Shown here piece by piece: positions 32,264 through 33,921 of a DNA stretch of 33,921 nucleotides (the stretch's first letter is position 1; each line of letters starts with the position of its first letter). Source of the DNA: a bacterium (lineage in GTDB: Bacteria; Fidelibacterota; Marinisomatia; Marinisomatales; UBA1611); assembly GCA_018645565.1 (NCBI GenBank), contig JABGWJ010000078.1:1-33921 (forward strand). Direction: 5' to 3'. The notes beneath the pieces were generated by a model. That model worked only from the letters and a program-made list of their open reading frames with translations. It was not told where the DNA came from and did not search any database. Both the position numbers and the translations under genes were made by a program.

Positions 32264-32646
32264 AATTATCCTTATTTAATAGCTTATTGGTATATGGTTA
32301 AATAAGTTATCTTTAATTTTAAAATTAAAAATAACTAGCTTTAAAGCTATTGAGAGTGAGTATCAATAAAAACAATTATTTTCGAAATATTAGCTATTTA
32401 TATAAAAATGTTCGTCAACTATAAAAATAGGTTTATTAAAAAAATCATCACAAAAAAAGATAGGGAATAATTTTAATCATTATGTCGAGAGACAGTGTAA
32501 TAGTTTCTCGCACTCAATAAAGGCATTACTAACAAACTCTACCAAATAGTTGGACAAAGCTAATGCGGTTCTCCAAAAATAAAGTGGAGAACCCGTATGA
32601 ACCATCATATGCCATAATATACCAAACTATGAAATCTAGGTATATA
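32264..32646. other. Gene-poor AT-rich stretch upstream of the YHYH gene
   Basis: I see no convincing gene here. It holds the upstream region of the minus-strand YHYH gene. A 9-bp hairpin, GGTTCTCCA / TGGAGAACC with a 9-base AAAATAAAG loop, lies at 32567-32593; it has no T-run, so it may be a site or structure rather than a terminator. Confidence 0.5.
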
Positions 32647-32673
32647 GAAAAAAACCCCACTAAAAGTAAGGTT
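32647..32673 (-). terminator. Terminator behind the tRNA-Leu fragment
   Basis: On the minus strand AACCTTAC and GTGGGGTT form an 8-bp stem (two G-T pairs) around TTTTA, followed by six or seven T. It lies about 12 bases past the tRNA-like 3' end, as expected for the native terminator of a tRNA transcript. Confidence 0.7.
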
Positions 32674-32684
32674 TCTCGAAAAGT

Positions 32685-32748
32685 ACCGCGGAAAGGGCTC
32701 GAACCTTCACGCACAAAGTGCACCAGATCCTAAATCTGGCGTGTCTAC
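32685..32748 (-). pseudogene. 3' fragment of tRNA-Leu(TAG), probable attachment site
   Basis: On the minus strand the sequence runs GTAGACACGCCAGA (end of D arm into anticodon stem), then anticodon loop TTTAGGA (anticodon TAG) and TCTGG closing the stem. A variable arm GCAC-TTT-GTGC and a T arm GAAGG-TTCGAGC-CCTTT follow, then a partial acceptor CCGCGGT. The 5' acceptor strand and most of the D arm are missing: no matching sequence lies in the bases before it. This is the 3' part only, the usual identity block left by integrases that target tRNA genes. The adjacent tyrosine recombinase supports this. Confidence 0.8.
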
Positions 32749-32809
32749 GTCGGTAAACTAAGTAATGCAAGTATATACGTAGCAGAAACAGTCATAATTC
32801 GGAGTAATT

Positions 32810-33688
32810 ATGGCAACATTATACAAGAACCGTGATGTATGGTACATCACTGCATCCTATGAAAACCAAAGGCTCACTCGAAGTCTTCGTACAAAAAGTA
32901 AAAAAGTAGCTCTAAAGCTGAAATCTGGTATAGAGCTTGAATTACTTGAAGAACTGACTGGAGTTTCAAATCGTAAGTTGAATCTACCTTTTGAAGAAGT
33001 GGTAAGTAGATATCTTTCATATGACCATAACTGGTCAAAGAGAACCAGAGAACTCAATACTTACATACTTAAAGCATACATCTCAGGTAAAACACTTCCG
33101 CCTCATCCTACCACTAAAGCAATACATAGAAGAATGATTAACATTTGTTGGAACTGGGGATTTAAAAATGGATTAGTGAAGAAAGCTCTAAAGCTTGAAG
33201 GCGACACTAAAGGTGAATCTAGAAACAGAGTTCTAAGTGATTCTGAACTAAAGACCCTGCTTGATGAAATAGAGGATAATCGCTTCAATCTGTTTGTCAG
33301 ATTCGCTTACTACACTGGTGCTAGAAGCGGTGAAATACGCTCTATTTCAAGAGAAAACATATTCTCTAATCATATAGTCGCATATGGTAAAAGTGGGAAG
33401 AGATTAATCAAACTGAATAACCAAGCTCAGGAGATATTAAGTGGAGTTGATGAGCTCTGGAATTACAGTAAGGACTTCGTATCACACAAGTTCAAGAAAG
33501 AAGCCAGAAGGCTTGGTATCCCTGATATTAGGTTCCACGACTTACGTAGAACCTTTGGTTACAATCTAATCAGGCAAGGCAGACCAATCTATGAAGTAAG
33601 CAAGCTACTAGGTCATTCATCTGTGACCACAACGGAGCGTCATTATGCTCCTTTACTTGCTACGGAGATAGATGACTTTGTGTTATAG
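32810..33688 (+). CDS. Tyrosine recombinase (integrase)
   Basis: This 292-aa site-specific recombinase has an N-terminal arm-type DNA-binding domain (about 1-50, KNRDVWYITASYENQRLTRS), a short core-binding domain (about 58-130) and a catalytic domain (about 140-292). Catalytic residues are Arg172 (TGARSGEIR), Lys195 or Lys198 (YGKSGKR), His243 and Arg246 (FHDLRRTFG), His269 (LGHSS) and the nucleophile Tyr279 (RHYAPL); all are present, so it is likely active. It is somewhat short for phage integrases. A GGAG ribosome site precedes the ATG. It lies 61 bp from the tRNA fragment, facing away from it. Its codons look slightly less AT-biased than the chromosomal genes. Confidence 0.94.
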   Translation: MATLYKNRDVWYITASYENQRLTRSLRTKSKKVALKLKSGIELELLEELTGVSNRKLNLPFEEVVSRYLSYDHNWSKRTRELNTYILKAYISGKTLPPHPTTKAIHRRMINICWNWGFKNGLVKKALKLEGDTKGESRNRVLSDSELKTLLDEIEDNRFNLFVRFAYYTGARSGEIRSISRENIFSNHIVAYGKSGKRLIKLNNQAQEILSGVDELWNYSKDFVSHKFKKEARRLGIPDIRFHDLRRTFGYNLIRQGRPIYEVSKLLGHSSVTTTERHYAPLLATEIDDFVL

Positions 33689-33693
33689 ATTAA

Positions 33694-33717
33694 TGGGGGG
33701 AGTGTTATGCTCCCCCA
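33694..33717 (+). terminator. Hairpin after the integrase gene
   Basis: GGGGGAG and CTCCCCC pair around TGTTATG just past the stop. No T-run follows on the plus strand, so termination is plausible but unproven. A second small hairpin (CCAC-GAAT-GTGG) lies about 15 bases further on. Confidence 0.5.
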
Positions 33718-33759
33718 CAAACAAAAAACCCCACGAATGTGGTCAATAGACAGATTGCG

Positions 33760-33921
33760 TTATTTATTTTGTCCTGTTAATTTCCATCCAAACCATCCCA
33801 TCGGTATATAGGCTAAAGATATTTGGACAAAAGCAAACCAATAAGGCATAGTGGACAAAGTAGAAAAGTCCCTAAGCAGAAATAATAAACCTACAAAAAT
33901 AGATAAAACCAAATGGTGGGA
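33760..33921 (-). CDS. Membrane protein, partial (N-terminus outside window)
   Basis: An open frame of 53 codons runs from the right edge to a stop at 33760-33762, with no start needed inside. It reads through hydrophobic segments: LVLSIFVGLLFLL, then MPYWFAFVQISLAYIPMGWF, and ends GWKLTGQNK. It probably has two TM helices at the C-terminus of a membrane protein. It converges on the integrase and would be element cargo if the border is as inferred. Family not recognised. Confidence 0.55.
   Translation of the reverse strand, partial: SHHLVLSIFVGLLFLLRDFSTLSTMPYWFAFVQISLAYIPMGWFGWKLTGQNK

Larger units (their letters stand above)
32749..33921. mobile_element. Left end of an integrated genetic element (continues past the window)
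   Basis: The tRNA fragment is the displaced original 3' end, with its terminator on the chromosomal side. The element therefore lies on the 5' side of the fragment, i.e. to the right, and begins with the integrase gene. The reconstructed intact tRNA-Leu should lie at the far end, beyond the window. The cargo is not seen except for the end of one gene. The exact border is uncertain by some tens of bases. Confidence 0.65.

Noticed and set aside
32529-32723. Minus-strand 64-codon frame over the tRNA fragment.
   Set aside because: It reads through the tRNA fragment and its terminator (REGSSPF is the translated T arm), so it is not a gene.
32685-32790. A complete tRNA-Leu gene.
   Set aside because: No sequence able to pair with the 3' acceptor strand lies at the needed distance, and the D arm is incomplete. 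Only the 3' part matches.

Overview
The window is AT-rich bacterial chromosome with tightly packed genes and very short intergenic gaps. Two large secreted proteins end in a C-terminal sorting domain with the NYPNPFNP motif, as in type IX secretion cargo of the Fibrobacterota-Chlorobiota-Bacteroidota (FCB) group. Together with a split cytochrome b, a giant multiheme cytochrome c and an aa3-type oxidase, this suggests a marine FCB-group bacterium, most likely Marinimicrobia (SAR406)-like. That assignment is inference; no rRNA gene is present.

Layout. 1-5532 (minus): a compact run of a GAF/HD-GYP phosphodiesterase, a small coupled gene, an SLC13-type transporter with two RCK_C domains, a class V aminotransferase, and a secreted protein cut by the left edge. 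5641-10212 (plus): one 1523-residue protein with an N-terminal acyl-CoA synthetase-like AMP-binding domain, a long unassigned middle and a C-terminal GNAT-like domain. 10331-10361: a bidirectional terminator.

10381-28541 is a respiratory island. A minus-strand cytochrome oxidase operon (membrane protein, 49-aa protein, ferredoxin, CoxI, CoxIII, CoxIV, two small membrane proteins, CoxII) stands back to back with a plus-strand pair: a cupredoxin-like protein and a CusF-SCO fusion lipoprotein. Next comes a long minus-strand b6f/bc-type operon: a START-like protein with four tandem repeats, three mini membrane proteins of 35, 40 and 54 aa that a length-filtered gene search would miss, a HEAT-repeat protein, Rieske, a b6-type cytochrome b, a subunit-IV-like cytochrome b half, and an eight-CXXCH cytochrome c with a membrane anchor and coiled coil. 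Divergent from it is a plus-strand assembly operon: heme A synthase, SCO, heme O synthase, DUF420. Functionally this is quinol -> Rieske/cytochrome b -> multiheme cytochrome c -> CuA/aa3 oxidase, with heme A and copper-insertion factors alongside. CoxII and the multiheme cytochrome c share nearly the same acidic, Trp-ending C-terminal tail, the most striking unexplained signal here.

28647-32263 (minus): two secreted proteins with the same sorting domain, one propeller-like and one with a YHYH domain. 32647-33921: a displaced 3' fragment of a tRNA-Leu gene, with a terminator still behind it, lies directly beside a tyrosine recombinase. I read this as the left end of an integrated element that continues past the right edge.
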